DNA of 48,771 nucleotides from Chitinophaga pinensis (GTDB lineage Bacteria > Bacteroidota > Bacteroidia > Chitinophagales > CAMDFR01), in assembly GCA_945860705.1 (NCBI GenBank), contig CAMART010000023.1:1-48771 (forward strand), given 5' to 3'. The notes below the pieces were generated by a model that was not told the origin of the DNA, ran no database searches, and was given only the letters and a program-made list of their open reading frames with translations. The position numbers and the translations under genes were made by a program. How positions within the stretch are numbered: the first letter of the stretch is position 1; each line of letters begins with the position of its first letter. Below, in pieces: positions 1 to 9,054 of the stretch.

Positions 1-376
1 TATGGAAGATTTTATATTCAATATTTAAAGAGTTGATGAGTTCGCTATTATTTGCGTCTATACATATATATTCACAATCTGCAAGTGAAATAATTTGCTT
101 CATACGCTCTATTGGATTGAGTAAAGATATAGGTACGTATATCAATTGAGCATATGAACATACAGTAAAAGAAGCAATACAATCGGAAGATTTTTCACAG
201 TAAAAAGCAATTCGAGTATGTTTATTTATGTTGTTTTCTTTAAAACAAGCTAATATAGAATCGACCTTTTTTGAATAAGTGTTGTAGGAGATAATATTAA
301 ATCTATCTTGATAAATAAAGTCAAGATTTGCAAATTTTTTGAGACTGTTTTCTAGTATTTCATGAAGATATTTCAA
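1..376 (-). CDS. AMP-forming adenylation/acyl-ligase, N-terminal part (DltA-like role), cut by window edge
   Basis: An open frame runs leftward off the window from a likely TTG start at 374-376, five bases after the carrier-protein stop. No ATG is available at this point, and a TAA lies just upstream in frame. The translated 125 residues look like the start of an ANL-superfamily (AMP-binding) enzyme. They begin LHEILENSLKKFANLDFIY, continue through a segment typical of adenylation domains (residues about 50-90, with YVPISLLNPIERMKQI), and have a DCEYICID-type strand. Such enzymes activate a carboxylate as an acyl-adenylate and load it on a carrier protein. The position directly after a carrier protein and an MBOAT transferase suggests a DltA-like role, activating D-alanine or another small acid. 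The substrate-specifying residues lie outside the window, so specificity is unknown. Confidence 0.72.
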   Translation of the reverse strand, partial: MKYLHEILENSLKKFANLDFIYQDRFNIISYNTYSKKVDSILACFKENNINKHTRIAFYCEKSSDCIASFTVCSYAQLIYVPISLLNPIERMKQIISLADCEYICIDANNSELINSLNIEYKIFH

Positions 377-381
377 AATAT

Positions 382-615
382 CTACATTTTAGATTTAATA
401 AAGTTTTCTATAAGTTCTATGCTGTCTAGATTATCTTTATCTACTTCATGAGGTTCAAATTCTACGTTAAATTCTTTTTCTAAATAATCAACAAGTTTTA
501 GGGTAGAAATAGAATCAATAATAGCACTTGATATGAGTGGTGTAGTATCATCAATCACTATCGTATCATCTTTTAATAGTTTTTCTACAATTATACTTTT
601 TATTTGTTCTCTCAT
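382..615 (-). CDS. Acyl/peptidyl carrier protein (DltC-like)
   Basis: A 77-residue acidic helical protein of the PP-binding (ACP/DltC) family. The phosphopantetheine attachment serine is visible as Ser35 in the motif IIDSIS (residues 32-37), followed by the usual helix TLKLVDYLEKEF. It would carry an activated acyl or aminoacyl group as a thioester in the cytoplasm, from the adjacent adenylating ligase to the membrane MBOAT acyltransferase. It sits 6 bases downstream of the MBOAT gene and 5 bases upstream of the ligase start, so the genes are very likely one transcript. The sequence cannot tell a D-alanyl carrier from a fatty or other acyl carrier; the operon context favours a Dlt-like role. 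Confidence 0.85.
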   Translation of the reverse strand: MREQIKSIIVEKLLKDDTIVIDDTTPLISSAIIDSISTLKLVDYLEKEFNVEFEPHEVDKDNLDSIELIENFIKSKM

Positions 616-621
616 TTCATG

Positions 622-3099
622 CTATTTTATGGTATCAAAATTAAAGTAATTTTGATGAATAACAATAGAATCATAGAGATGTTTGGCTATAATCTTATTT
701 GCTTTATTATTTGGATGAAAATCTACTTCTGATATATAAAGTTCTTTTTTATTTGTATTAACATATATTTTAGATAAATCTATAAGTTCTATTTGATGTT
801 TATTGCAAAGGTTGCTAATATATTTATATTCTATATCTATATTTTTATCTTTTATTGTAGGTAAAAACACTGCTACTACTTTCGTATTCTCACTTTTAGC
901 CAATGAATAAATGCTTTTAATAGAATAATCTATAAGCGAATCCATGTCGTTTCCCATTTTATTCATTATTTGTTCATCATTATCTAAACTATTTATTCTG
1001 TTTTTTTTCAATAAATTATTGAGATATGGGTCATCAATAGAACTAGCGTTTTTTAATAATCTAAATATATAATTTCCCATCCTATTTCGATAGTTGGTAT
1101 GCAGAAATAGCAGAATAGCATCTGGTTTGTATTGATTAGCTTTCCATTTATACTGATAGTAGCGTTGTAAGGGCATATATCCATTTACAGAAAAATTGAT
1201 TATTTCTGTATAAGTGTTTTGATTAAAAGAAATCTTATTTGAATTAATACGATTTTCAACTAAACTAATAAAATCTTCATTGTCATTGATACTATTGCCT
1301 GTTTCATGAGAACCACCTAAAACAACTATTCGATAGGTATTGCTTGGCTTTATAAGTGGATATTCTTTATCATGTAGACCAATACTATTTATAGAATATT
1401 GAATTCCATTAAAATCTATTTTTGTATTTGGAATATATTCCCCTATTAGAAGATTTTTTGTGTATCGCACTAGTTTTGTATTTGTAAATCTAGTCCATCG
1501 TTTTGAGTTTGTATTTTTATCTTCCCAGATTTGTGTAGTATAATTATTGGTACTTATTAGATTGCTATAATATCCATTATCAATATTTTTCATGTCTGGT
1601 CTATTAAGCCTTTCATACATCAAAGCATTTTCTAGCTTATTAACCAATTTTAAATTTGATTCATAAAAATAAATAAATGGTGCTATAAATAGGATAAAAA
1701 AGAATATAGATAGTGTGTTTTTGTGATTTACTAAAAGTTTGAAGCTAGTGTTCTTTTTGCTAAGATATAATTGATATGTAAATGATATGGTAAAATATAC
1801 GACTATAACTAAGGCTATTTTAGTTAATATATTAATATCAAAAAATCGTGCGGTATATATAAGGTTAAGCCAATTTTGAATAGATGGAGATATCCAAATA
1901 CTCCACAATATAGACATAGTAAGAAATACTCCTATAGACTTTATGGTATTGCTAATTAGAGGGAATTTACTTGGGTTTATTTTTTCATTGTTGTCTAGCT
2001 CTTTTTGTTGATTTATAGAGTTGTAACTTACAAGTAATCCAAAAATTCCCCAAAAAACAATATCTTTGATTAGGAATGGAAAGTTGCCATTTATCCAAAA
2101 CCATTGATAGCTATGCAATAGCCAAGTGATAAAGAAACAAGACATCGTAGCAAAAAATATAGAACTATATATACCCCATTTTTTAATTTTAAAATATATA
2201 GGATAGTAATATACCTTCAAAATAAAAGCTTTCCAATAAATATTTGTTCTTCGCCATAAATCACTAAAACTAGTAGCAAAAAATAAGTTGTTAAATATAT
2301 CAGGAACATTATATCCTGTAAGCATAATCATACCGAGTGCAATATGAAAAGCTCCAATAACTCTCCATACTAACAGGAAATTATAAATAAAATAAGTAAA
2401 TATATCGTATAAATTATCTATGTCACTTATAGACCGAATTAAAAAATGATAAATAAATCGATAAAGTAATAATTGAAATATACCTCTAATAATAAATAAT
2501 ATAGCACGTTGTACAATTTTTTGATCTATTTTTTGGTAAGAGCTACTAAATGATTTTAAATCAACTATAGGAAACAATGGTAAACTCAGATTAGGAAGCA
2601 ATAGAAAATAATTGATTCTATGTATTAGATCAATTGGTTTTTTCTGGTTTTTGATTTCATATAAATAAATGATAGATCTAAACATAAATAAACTTCCAAC
2701 TACATAAGCAATAATATCGAATTTTTCAAGAAAAGGAGATGATATCAAGTATATGCATGCTAAACACAAAATACTAGTGTAGAAAATTATTTTTTTGTAA
2801 GTAATATTATATTCGGCTAATAATATAAAAAGAAAATAGACAATAGTGAGAATAATAAATATAACTAAAAGACTCTGATAGATAGCTACTAAGCCTATAA
2901 CAAAAAATAAGGGCAATAAATATTTACTATTTGATGAGAAAAAAAAACTATACAAACTAAATAAGAGTACGATGATATATACAGGTAGGAGATTAAAGTT
3001 TTTTTCTAACTGAAATAAATAGATGATTATGCCTAAAAATATTAAAAAGGCATAATGAATATATATATTATTAAAAATTCGACTAATTTTATCTATCAT
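622..3099 (-). CDS. MBOAT acyltransferase fused to SGNH hydrolase-like domain (DltB-DltD-like fusion)
   Basis: An 825-residue membrane protein. Residues 1-490 carry many hydrophobic segments with MBOAT hallmarks: LWRR at 281-284, followed by TNIYWKAF, and the conserved His329 in WLLHSYQWFW. After a last membrane segment (about 463-478), residues about 500-825 form a soluble, presumably extracytoplasmic SGNH domain. This has Ser597 in GGSHETGN and the block V pair Asp793/His795 in DFHPN. In Dlt systems the MBOAT DltB and the SGNH-like DltD are separate proteins that pass D-alanine from DltC to a cell-surface polymer; here both functions are on one chain. The start ATG overlaps the stop of the upstream sulfotransferase by 4 bases. 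The alternative is an O-acyltransferase of other specificity, but the carrier protein and ligase next door favour Dlt-like chemistry. Confidence 0.82.
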   Translation of the reverse strand: MIDKISRIFNNIYIHYAFLIFLGIIIYLFQLEKNFNLLPVYIIVLLFSLYSFFFSSNSKYLLPLFFVIGLVAIYQSLLVIFIILTIVYFLFILLAEYNITYKKIIFYTSILCLACIYLISSPFLEKFDIIAYVVGSLFMFRSIIYLYEIKNQKKPIDLIHRINYFLLLPNLSLPLFPIVDLKSFSSSYQKIDQKIVQRAILFIIRGIFQLLLYRFIYHFLIRSISDIDNLYDIFTYFIYNFLLVWRVIGAFHIALGMIMLTGYNVPDIFNNLFFATSFSDLWRRTNIYWKAFILKVYYYPIYFKIKKWGIYSSIFFATMSCFFITWLLHSYQWFWINGNFPFLIKDIVFWGIFGLLVSYNSINQQKELDNNEKINPSKFPLISNTIKSIGVFLTMSILWSIWISPSIQNWLNLIYTARFFDINILTKIALVIVVYFTISFTYQLYLSKKNTSFKLLVNHKNTLSIFFFILFIAPFIYFYESNLKLVNKLENALMYERLNRPDMKNIDNGYYSNLISTNNYTTQIWEDKNTNSKRWTRFTNTKLVRYTKNLLIGEYIPNTKIDFNGIQYSINSIGLHDKEYPLIKPSNTYRIVVLGGSHETGNSINDNEDFISLVENRINSNKISFNQNTYTEIINFSVNGYMPLQRYYQYKWKANQYKPDAILLFLHTNYRNRMGNYIFRLLKNASSIDDPYLNNLLKKNRINSLDNDEQIMNKMGNDMDSLIDYSIKSIYSLAKSENTKVVAVFLPTIKDKNIDIEYKYISNLCNKHQIELIDLSKIYVNTNKKELYISEVDFHPNNKANKIIAKHLYDSIVIHQNYFNFDTIK

Positions 3100-3887
3100 G
3101 TATCAAAATTATAACTATTAAATATAGGTAAAGAAATTATTTGTTCGTTTACAATTTCTTTTTCACTTTGATTCCAATCGTATAAAATTCTACTTTTATT
3201 ATTTTTAGTAAGTAATTTGCTTGCAATATTTTTTATAAATTCATCGTTAATATCTAATTCTAAAAAATCAAATAGGTTGTAAATAAACTGTGCTGTATTT
3301 GCTATTAAGTCCTCATGTTTCAGTGTGATAATATCATATTTATTACTATCAATGATCTCTTGATTTGTTTTTGCTTCTTGTAGTATAGCTTCTATACTTT
3401 GATTGATTCCTTCTTTTGTTATTTCTGTTTTTTGTAAGTTTTTATAAGATGCTTTAGTTGTGATTATATCAAAAGGATTTCGAGTAATATGGATGATTTT
3501 TAATGGTAATTGAACAAATTGCTCTAGTTCATCTAAAATAAGTTTATTATTCATTATTTGGTTTGTAGTACCACTTCCTTTTTTATCACCTATTATCATT
3601 AATTTATCTGATTTTCCTTGTGATAAATCTTCGAAAACATACGAATATCCATATGATTGCCTACCTGTTTTTGCCTGTTCTGATGACAACTCAACTAATT
3701 TATTGAATAATATATTATTGTTTTTAAATAATTTATAATTTTTCACCACATCATATTCGTGAGAAATACACGCATTTGGGTGTGCATCTATTATAGAACC
3801 TATAATACTATGACCACTTCTAGGGTATCCAATAAAGAGACAAAAGTACTTTAAGGTATCATTTAAATGTTTTTTTGTAAAATTCAC
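3096..3887 (-). CDS. Sulfotransferase family protein
   Basis: A 263-residue protein of the PAPS-dependent sulfotransferase fold. The 5'-phosphosulfate loop is visible at residues 20-29 (GYPRSGHSII). The 3'-phosphate-binding strand-helix is at 135-147 (TRNPFDIITTKAS). It would transfer sulfate from PAPS to a carbohydrate hydroxyl. No ATG is available near the N-terminus; the start is a GTG at 3885-3887, placed just ahead of the P-loop strand at the spacing usual for the family. A Bacteroidota -7-like element, CAAAAATA (TATTTTTG on the minus strand), lies at 3892-3899. The gene is first in the leftward operon and overlaps the MBOAT-SGNH gene by 4 bases, which ties sulfation and acylation together. 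The acceptor is unknown. Confidence 0.82.
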   Translation of the reverse strand: MNFTKKHLNDTLKYFCLFIGYPRSGHSIIGSIIDAHPNACISHEYDVVKNYKLFKNNNILFNKLVELSSEQAKTGRQSYGYSYVFEDLSQGKSDKLMIIGDKKGSGTTNQIMNNKLILDELEQFVQLPLKIIHITRNPFDIITTKASYKNLQKTEITKEGINQSIEAILQEAKTNQEIIDSNKYDIITLKHEDLIANTAQFIYNLFDFLELDINDEFIKNIASKLLTKNNKSRILYDWNQSEKEIVNEQIISLPIFNSYNFDT

Positions 3888-3943
3888 ACAACAAAAATAA
3901 CGAAATATTTACAAATTCATGCTTAGATTTGCTAAATAAGCTT

Positions 3944-4735
3944 ATGATATCATTATTTAGTGCATATAAAAAAAATAGATTTTTAATAGCAGAACTATTG
4001 AAGCAAAATTTATTTACCCAATACAAACAATCTAAATTCTCACTTTTTTGGATTGTATTCAATCCTTTTTTTCAAATCATTATCTGGTCTATTCTCCATC
4101 TATCAGGCTTTCTTAAGATAGGGAATGTTGAAGTGCCATATGTAATTTATCTAGTTTCTGGAATTACGCTTTGGTGGTATTCGTTTAGTTTATACGAATC
4201 TATTTCAAATATTTATATAAAATATACAAATGTGATTTTAGAAAACAGATTTGATATTTTAGTGCTTGTAGTCGAAGCAATCATAAGACAAACCATATTT
4301 TTCATGATACATCTAGCAGTTTTGTTTGTCTTATGTGTGATATATAAAATTACTTTTTATCCAATAGCTGTCTTATATCCATTTTTTATTGTACCACTTA
4401 TATTATTTAGTGTTGCTTTAGGATTAATATTTGCTACAATCAGAGTCTTGTCAGTAGATTTTGCTATGATATTCGATAAGATATTTGGCTTGTCATTATT
4501 TCTTACACCAATATTATTTAAGCCAACTTTTAATAATACAGTTTTGAAGTATATTATTAAATTTAATCCACTGAGTTATTTGATTACATTTCCAAGAAAT
4601 TTATTATTGTACGGCAAATCACCTTCGTTTTTTGTCGTTATATTTATAGTAGTATTAAGCATTACTAGTATTGTTGTTGCAATGATGTATTTTGAAAAAA
4701 TGAAATATAAAACCATAGAAAAATTATTACAATAA
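3944..4735 (+). CDS. ABC-2 type polysaccharide export permease (Wzm-like)
   Basis: An integral membrane protein of 263 residues with about six hydrophobic segments. Its N-terminal cytoplasmic part matches ABC-2 polysaccharide exporters: ELLKQNLFTQYKQSKFS followed by LFWIVFNPFFQ. A C-terminal NPLSYLITFPRNLLLYG element is also typical of Wzm/TagG/RfbA permeases. It would form the membrane channel for export of a lipid-linked polysaccharide. I prefer the ATG at 3944; a TTG at 3929 would add five residues. The stop TAA shares its last base with the ATG of the following ATPase gene, as expected for the two halves of one exporter. It is the first gene of the rightward operon. Confidence 0.88.
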   Translation: MISLFSAYKKNRFLIAELLKQNLFTQYKQSKFSLFWIVFNPFFQIIIWSILHLSGFLKIGNVEVPYVIYLVSGITLWWYSFSLYESISNIYIKYTNVILENRFDILVLVVEAIIRQTIFFMIHLAVLFVLCVIYKITFYPIAVLYPFFIVPLILFSVALGLIFATIRVLSVDFAMIFDKIFGLSLFLTPILFKPTFNNTVLKYIIKFNPLSYLITFPRNLLLYGKSPSFFVVIFIVVLSITSIVVAMMYFEKMKYKTIEKLLQ

Positions 4736-5475
4736 TGTCAGATATTGTATTAGAAATAACATCTTTAAGTAAGTCTTTCTCACTATTGGGAGAGGAAAAT
4801 ATATTTAGCTTATTATTTTCTATAAAATCTAGAAGTTCAAATAATATAGCTCCACTGAAAAATATTTCATTAAATATAAAAAGAAATGAAATCGTAGGTG
4901 TATTAGGAATAAATGGTAGTGGCAAAACTACACTCACTAGAATCATAACAGGAATATATAAACATGATGAAGGAACCATTATTAAAAATGGTAATATAGT
5001 AGCAATTTTTGCACTTAGATCTGGATTTAACCCATTGCTTACAGGTAGAGAGAATATTTATTTAAAAGGAGCTTTTTATGGGTTAAATAAAAAAGAAATT
5101 GATGAAAATTTAAATGAAATTATTCGTTTTTCTGAATTAGAAGAATTTATTGATAAGCCACTTGGAATATACTCATCTGGTATGCGAGCAAAACTAGGAT
5201 TCGCCATACTCACACAAGTAAGAGCAGATTTGTTTATCATAGATGAAGCACTTGCAGTAGGGGACAAAAATTTTCGAACAAAATGTATGAACTATTTAGT
5301 TGAAAATAAAAATAATAGCTCTGTGATTTTTATCACTCATTTTCAAGAACATCTACAAAATTTTGCAGATAGAATATTGATTCTAAATAATGGTATGATT
5401 GAATTTGAATCTAAAGATTATACTGAAGCAACAAGTTTTTACAATACAATAAAAAGTAAGCAGATAGATGAGTAA
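4735..5475 (+). CDS. ABC transporter ATPase for polysaccharide export (Wzt-like)
   Basis: A 246-residue nucleotide-binding subunit. It has a Walker A motif at 58-65 (GINGSGKT), a signature sequence at 146-152 (YSSGMRA), and Walker B with D-loop at 166-177 (LFIIDEALAVGD). The N-terminal insertion before Walker A is typical of TagH/Wzt-type polysaccharide exporters. It ends soon after the ATPase core, so the C-terminal carbohydrate-binding domain found in some Wzt proteins is absent. With the preceding permease it should power export of the glycan built by this locus. The next gene begins inside its last codons (8-base overlap), indicating translational coupling. Confidence 0.9.
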   Translation: MSDIVLEITSLSKSFSLLGEENIFSLLFSIKSRSSNNIAPLKNISLNIKRNEIVGVLGINGSGKTTLTRIITGIYKHDEGTIIKNGNIVAIFALRSGFNPLLTGRENIYLKGAFYGLNKKEIDENLNEIIRFSELEEFIDKPLGIYSSGMRAKLGFAILTQVRADLFIIDEALAVGDKNFRTKCMNYLVENKNNSSVIFITHFQEHLQNFADRILILNNGMIEFESKDYTEATSFYNTIKSKQIDE

Positions 5476-6139
5476 TATAAAATTAGTTTCTTTGCATATA
5501 CCAAAAACAGCTGGTACTTCGTTTTATAAAACTATTCAAGATGCATATGGTATTACTTCAGTTGCACGCCTAGATATAAAACCAAATATCAATAAAATTT
5601 TACTAAATACCATAGAATATAACGATACTTTTTTACCAGATGAAATTGAAGTTATTCATGGACATTTTAATGTTTTAGATTTATATGAAAAATATCCTGA
5701 AACTAAAGATTTACCTATGATTACTTGGCTTAGAGACCCAGTTACAAGAGTGATATCTAATTATTTCTATTTACAAGAAAGATTAACAACATTTTTATCA
5801 AATCATGAAAACAATAGAGCTATATTAGATAAAATGATGAAATCAATAGAAGAGTTTATTGCTACTGATATTAATCGTAATAAAATGAGTAGATTTTTAA
5901 TAGGAAAAAATCTTTCAGATTTTAAGTTTGTAGGTTTGATAGAATATTATGAAGAAGATTTACAATCTTTATCTAATTTATTAAATATACAATTTAATCA
6001 AAACCAAGTAAATGTTACTGCAAACGATAATAAATATGATGTTTCAAGTGATATCATCGAATTAATAAAACAATATAATCAAGAAGATATTGCCCTTTAT
6101 GAAGAAGCTATAAGTATAAGAAATAAAAGATTGTCATAA
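5468..6139 (+). CDS. Sulfotransferase (heparan-sulfate 2-O-sulfotransferase-like class)
   Basis: A 223-residue protein beginning with the PAPS-binding loop LHIPKTAGTSF at residues 9-19, characteristic of the Sulfotransfer_2 / Gal-3-O and 2-O-sulfotransferase group. The 3'-phosphate-binding element LRDPVTRVISNY is at 88-99. Other features, such as HGHF at about 64-67, also fit this class. It likely sulfates a sugar of the polysaccharide made here. It differs in class from the other three sulfotransferase domains of the locus, which have the PRSG motif, so at least two acceptor positions are plausible. It overlaps the exporter ATPase by 8 bases and lies 3 bases before the next sulfotransferase gene. 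Confidence 0.85.
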   Translation: MSNIKLVSLHIPKTAGTSFYKTIQDAYGITSVARLDIKPNINKILLNTIEYNDTFLPDEIEVIHGHFNVLDLYEKYPETKDLPMITWLRDPVTRVISNYFYLQERLTTFLSNHENNRAILDKMMKSIEEFIATDINRNKMSRFLIGKNLSDFKFVGLIEYYEEDLQSLSNLLNIQFNQNQVNVTANDNKYDVSSDIIELIKQYNQEDIALYEEAISIRNKRLS

Positions 6140-6142
6140 TAA

Positions 6143-6991
6143 ATGAAACTCTGGCTGGCATCATATCCTCGAAGTGGCAATACATTTTTTAGAAATATTT
6201 TACACGATTGCTATTCTATATCATCATCTACATTTGATACACAAATTGAATTTAGAAAATATGTAGACTATGAATCCTTTGATGTAGTAAAAACACATGA
6301 GCTTTTTGAATTATTACCACCACATTTAAAAGATATACCAAAAGTATATATACTCAGAGATGGGAGAGATGCTATAGTTTCGCAAGCTTACCAAATGATC
6401 AATTATAAAAAATCTACTTTAGCTCCATATTTATTAATGATTGATATGATTTTAAGTAAAGATAATTCACACTATGGAGGCTGGAGTTCCAATGTTGAAT
6501 CATGGTCTAGAGTGTCAGATGTAATTATCAAATTTGAAGATTTAATTTTAAAACCAATTGATGAAGTAAGTAGAATAAAAGATATATACAATTTACCTAA
6601 TCCAGAATTAGACAATATACCAAGTTTTCAATCGCAAAAAAATGATGGTGCAAAGTATGGTAATCCAGAGAATAAATTTCAGCATTTTTTCAGAAAAGGT
6701 ATCCCAGGTTCATGGAGAGACGATATGCCTATGATCATTCAAGATTTGTTTTGGAAGTATCACGGAAATACAATGTCGAAATATGGTTATACATTTGATA
6801 ATAATTATAAAAATGTCTTAGATGACAAAATAAGTATAAAGAAAAATATAATTAAATATTTGGTTTATGGTAAACCTGTAGATAAACATCTTTATAAAAT
6901 ATTATTGAATATTACTATAAATAAACCTATATATTTTTTACTTTCGTTATACTATATTATTAGAGAGCTTTTATATTCTATTATAAAATAA
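6143..6991 (+). CDS. Sulfotransferase (Sulfotransfer_1-like)
   Basis: A 282-residue protein with the PAPS 5'-phosphosulfate loop at 5-16 (LASYPRSGNTFF), the 3'-phosphate-binding element at 70-80 (ILRDGRDAIVS), and the C-terminal FRKGIPGSW loop that closes over PAPS. Its first ~230 residues align by eye along their whole length with the N-terminal half of the next gene, so the two look like tandem duplicates. Residues after about 230 have a short hydrophobic tail (KPIYFLLSLYYIIRELL) that may be a membrane-associated helix. It lies 2 bases before the next gene in the glycan operon. The acceptor sugar is unknown. Confidence 0.88.
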   Translation: MKLWLASYPRSGNTFFRNILHDCYSISSSTFDTQIEFRKYVDYESFDVVKTHELFELLPPHLKDIPKVYILRDGRDAIVSQAYQMINYKKSTLAPYLLMIDMILSKDNSHYGGWSSNVESWSRVSDVIIKFEDLILKPIDEVSRIKDIYNLPNPELDNIPSFQSQKNDGAKYGNPENKFQHFFRKGIPGSWRDDMPMIIQDLFWKYHGNTMSKYGYTFDNNYKNVLDDKISIKKNIIKYLVYGKPVDKHLYKILLNITINKPIYFLLSLYYIIRELLYSIIK

Positions 6992-6993
6992 CT

Positions 6994-9054
6994 ATGAAAA
7001 TCTGGTTAGCATCTTATCCTCGTAGTGGCAATACATTCCTCAGAAATGTGTTGTTTCAATGCTATGGATTGGAGTCTAGTACTTATCATCATGAAACCAC
7101 TTATTCTTTAGAAGAAAATTTTCATCTATCAGATATAGTCAAAACACATCTACTTCCACATGAGCTCCCAATTGAATACAAAGATCTACCAAAAGTATAT
7201 TTGATAAGAGATGGCAGAGACGCAGTAGTTTCAATGGCACATCACAAAAAAGATTTGATAGATATTGGTACAGATTTTAATGATAATCTAAAAGAAATAA
7301 TTATAGCAGCCGAAGGTTCGCATTTTAGTGGTTGGTCGGAGCATGTAGCTCAATGGATGGAAGCAGCAGATATAATTATCAGCTATGAAGATTTAATAAA
7401 AGATCCAATAAAAGAAGTAGAAAAAATCAGAAAAATTTATGATTTACCTCAGCCAGATGCAAGTAAACTATTAAGTTTCAATGAACTCAAATCTGGTAAT
7501 GCGAATTATGGAAGTGGCAAATTTCATAACCTTACTGGTGATGATGAAAAAACTTTTTCAGCAAAAAATTTTAGAAAAGGGAAAGCAGGTGCTTGGGTAG
7601 AGGAGATGAATGAATTTCAAAGAGATTTATTTTGGAATTATCACGGACACATCATGAAGAAAATGGGTTATATGTATGATGGTACTTACAATGAAATCGA
7701 TTCATTTTCATTAGGTAAAATCAAATCTAAGCTAGGTGAGAATATAACAATCAACAACAAAACTTATAAGGTTTTAATCGATGCCTCAAAAATTCTTGGT
7801 ACAACTACAGATGGTGTAAAAAGGTATGTAGTTGAGCTTTTGAGAGAGCTAAAAGATGTACAAAAATTTGGCAATCATTCATTTCATTTTCATATTTATC
7901 TAAATGGAAAAATTTTTGACATAGAAGAAGTCGATTTTTTTATTGATAAACCTATTGATAATGCCCAAGAGTATTTTTTATATGAGCGCATTCTATTATT
8001 TATAAGGAAGAGTATAAAATTTTTATTGCCAAAATTCATTTATGATAAACTCAGTCCTTATTACAGAAATACTAATTTTAGAGAAAAATTACTTTTGATA
8101 CGTGAAAAGATTTCACAAGATATTTTTTATAAAAAAATTCTAAATAGAGATAAAAATTCCAATCATTTTATTTCATATGATTTAGTTCATGTTACATTAC
8201 CACAGCATCTTTCACAGTTCTTATTGAATGATATAAAGACTCTAGTTACGGTGCATGATGTGAGTCATCAATCTCATCCAGAATTTCATGTAGACAATAA
8301 TAATTTGTTAGCTGAAAAAGGGTTTGAAATTATTGTAGATAAAAAACTACCCATTATTTCAGTAAGTAATTCCACTAGTGCAGAGTTAACTAAATTTTAT
8401 AAGATAGGTAGTGAAAAAATAAATACAATTTACGAAGCTACCAATACAAAACTATTTAAATATAATACCAACAATCACTTATTAGAAGATATAAAAAATA
8501 GATATAACATTCCAAAAGATAAAAAGTATTTCCTTTGTCTTTCTACAATTGAGCCAAGAAAAAATATATTAAATACCATTAAAGCATTTAAAAAATTCGT
8601 ATCCGATACAAAATCTGAAACTATTTTAGTAATTGCAGGTAAAAAAGGATGGAAATATGAGGAGCTTTTTGCAGATAATGCGATACAAGACAATATAGTA
8701 TTTACAGGATTTGTAAGAGATAGAGACCTCAGTGCATTATATACCGGTGCTCTTGCTTTTTGTTATGTTTCGCATTACGAGGGATTTGGTTTGCCTATAC
8801 TTGAAGCTATGAGTTGCAGAGTGCCAGTTATATGTGGCAATAATACATCACAAATAGAGATACTTGGCGCTGGTGGTATTGCTGTTGATAGCAATGATGT
8901 TGAGGCTATTTGTAACGCAATGCAAACTATGTCTGATGAACAAAAAAGAGAAGCATATGCAATACTTGCTTGGCAACAATCATTCACATTCAATTGGTAT
9001 AAAACAGCATTGGATACATTATCTATTTATAAAAAAGTAATAGAAAGTAATTGA
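6994..9054 (+). CDS. Bifunctional sulfotransferase - GT4 glycosyltransferase fusion
   Basis: A 686-residue two-domain protein. Residues 1 to about 240 are a sulfotransferase closely like the preceding gene product: LASYPRSGNTFLRN at 5-18, IRDGRDAVVS at 71-80, and an FRKGKAGAW loop. From about residue 258 a GT-B fold glycosyltransferase begins (VLIDASKILGTTTDGVKRY). It carries STIEPRKN at 517-524 and the donor-binding YEGFGLPILEAM from residue 595, both typical of family GT4. The fusion suggests that a sugar is added and sulfated in one complex. The frame is continuous and no stop interrupts the junction. Its stop codon overlaps the start of the next glycosyltransferase by one base (TGATG). 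Confidence 0.88.
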   Translation: MKIWLASYPRSGNTFLRNVLFQCYGLESSTYHHETTYSLEENFHLSDIVKTHLLPHELPIEYKDLPKVYLIRDGRDAVVSMAHHKKDLIDIGTDFNDNLKEIIIAAEGSHFSGWSEHVAQWMEAADIIISYEDLIKDPIKEVEKIRKIYDLPQPDASKLLSFNELKSGNANYGSGKFHNLTGDDEKTFSAKNFRKGKAGAWVEEMNEFQRDLFWNYHGHIMKKMGYMYDGTYNEIDSFSLGKIKSKLGENITINNKTYKVLIDASKILGTTTDGVKRYVVELLRELKDVQKFGNHSFHFHIYLNGKIFDIEEVDFFIDKPIDNAQEYFLYERILLFIRKSIKFLLPKFIYDKLSPYYRNTNFREKLLLIREKISQDIFYKKILNRDKNSNHFISYDLVHVTLPQHLSQFLLNDIKTLVTVHDVSHQSHPEFHVDNNNLLAEKGFEIIVDKKLPIISVSNSTSAELTKFYKIGSEKINTIYEATNTKLFKYNTNNHLLEDIKNRYNIPKDKKYFLCLSTIEPRKNILNTIKAFKKFVSDTKSETILVIAGKKGWKYEELFADNAIQDNIVFTGFVRDRDLSALYTGALAFCYVSHYEGFGLPILEAMSCRVPVICGNNTSQIEILGAGGIAVDSNDVEAICNAMQTMSDEQKREAYAILAWQQSFTFNWYKTALDTLSIYKKVIESN

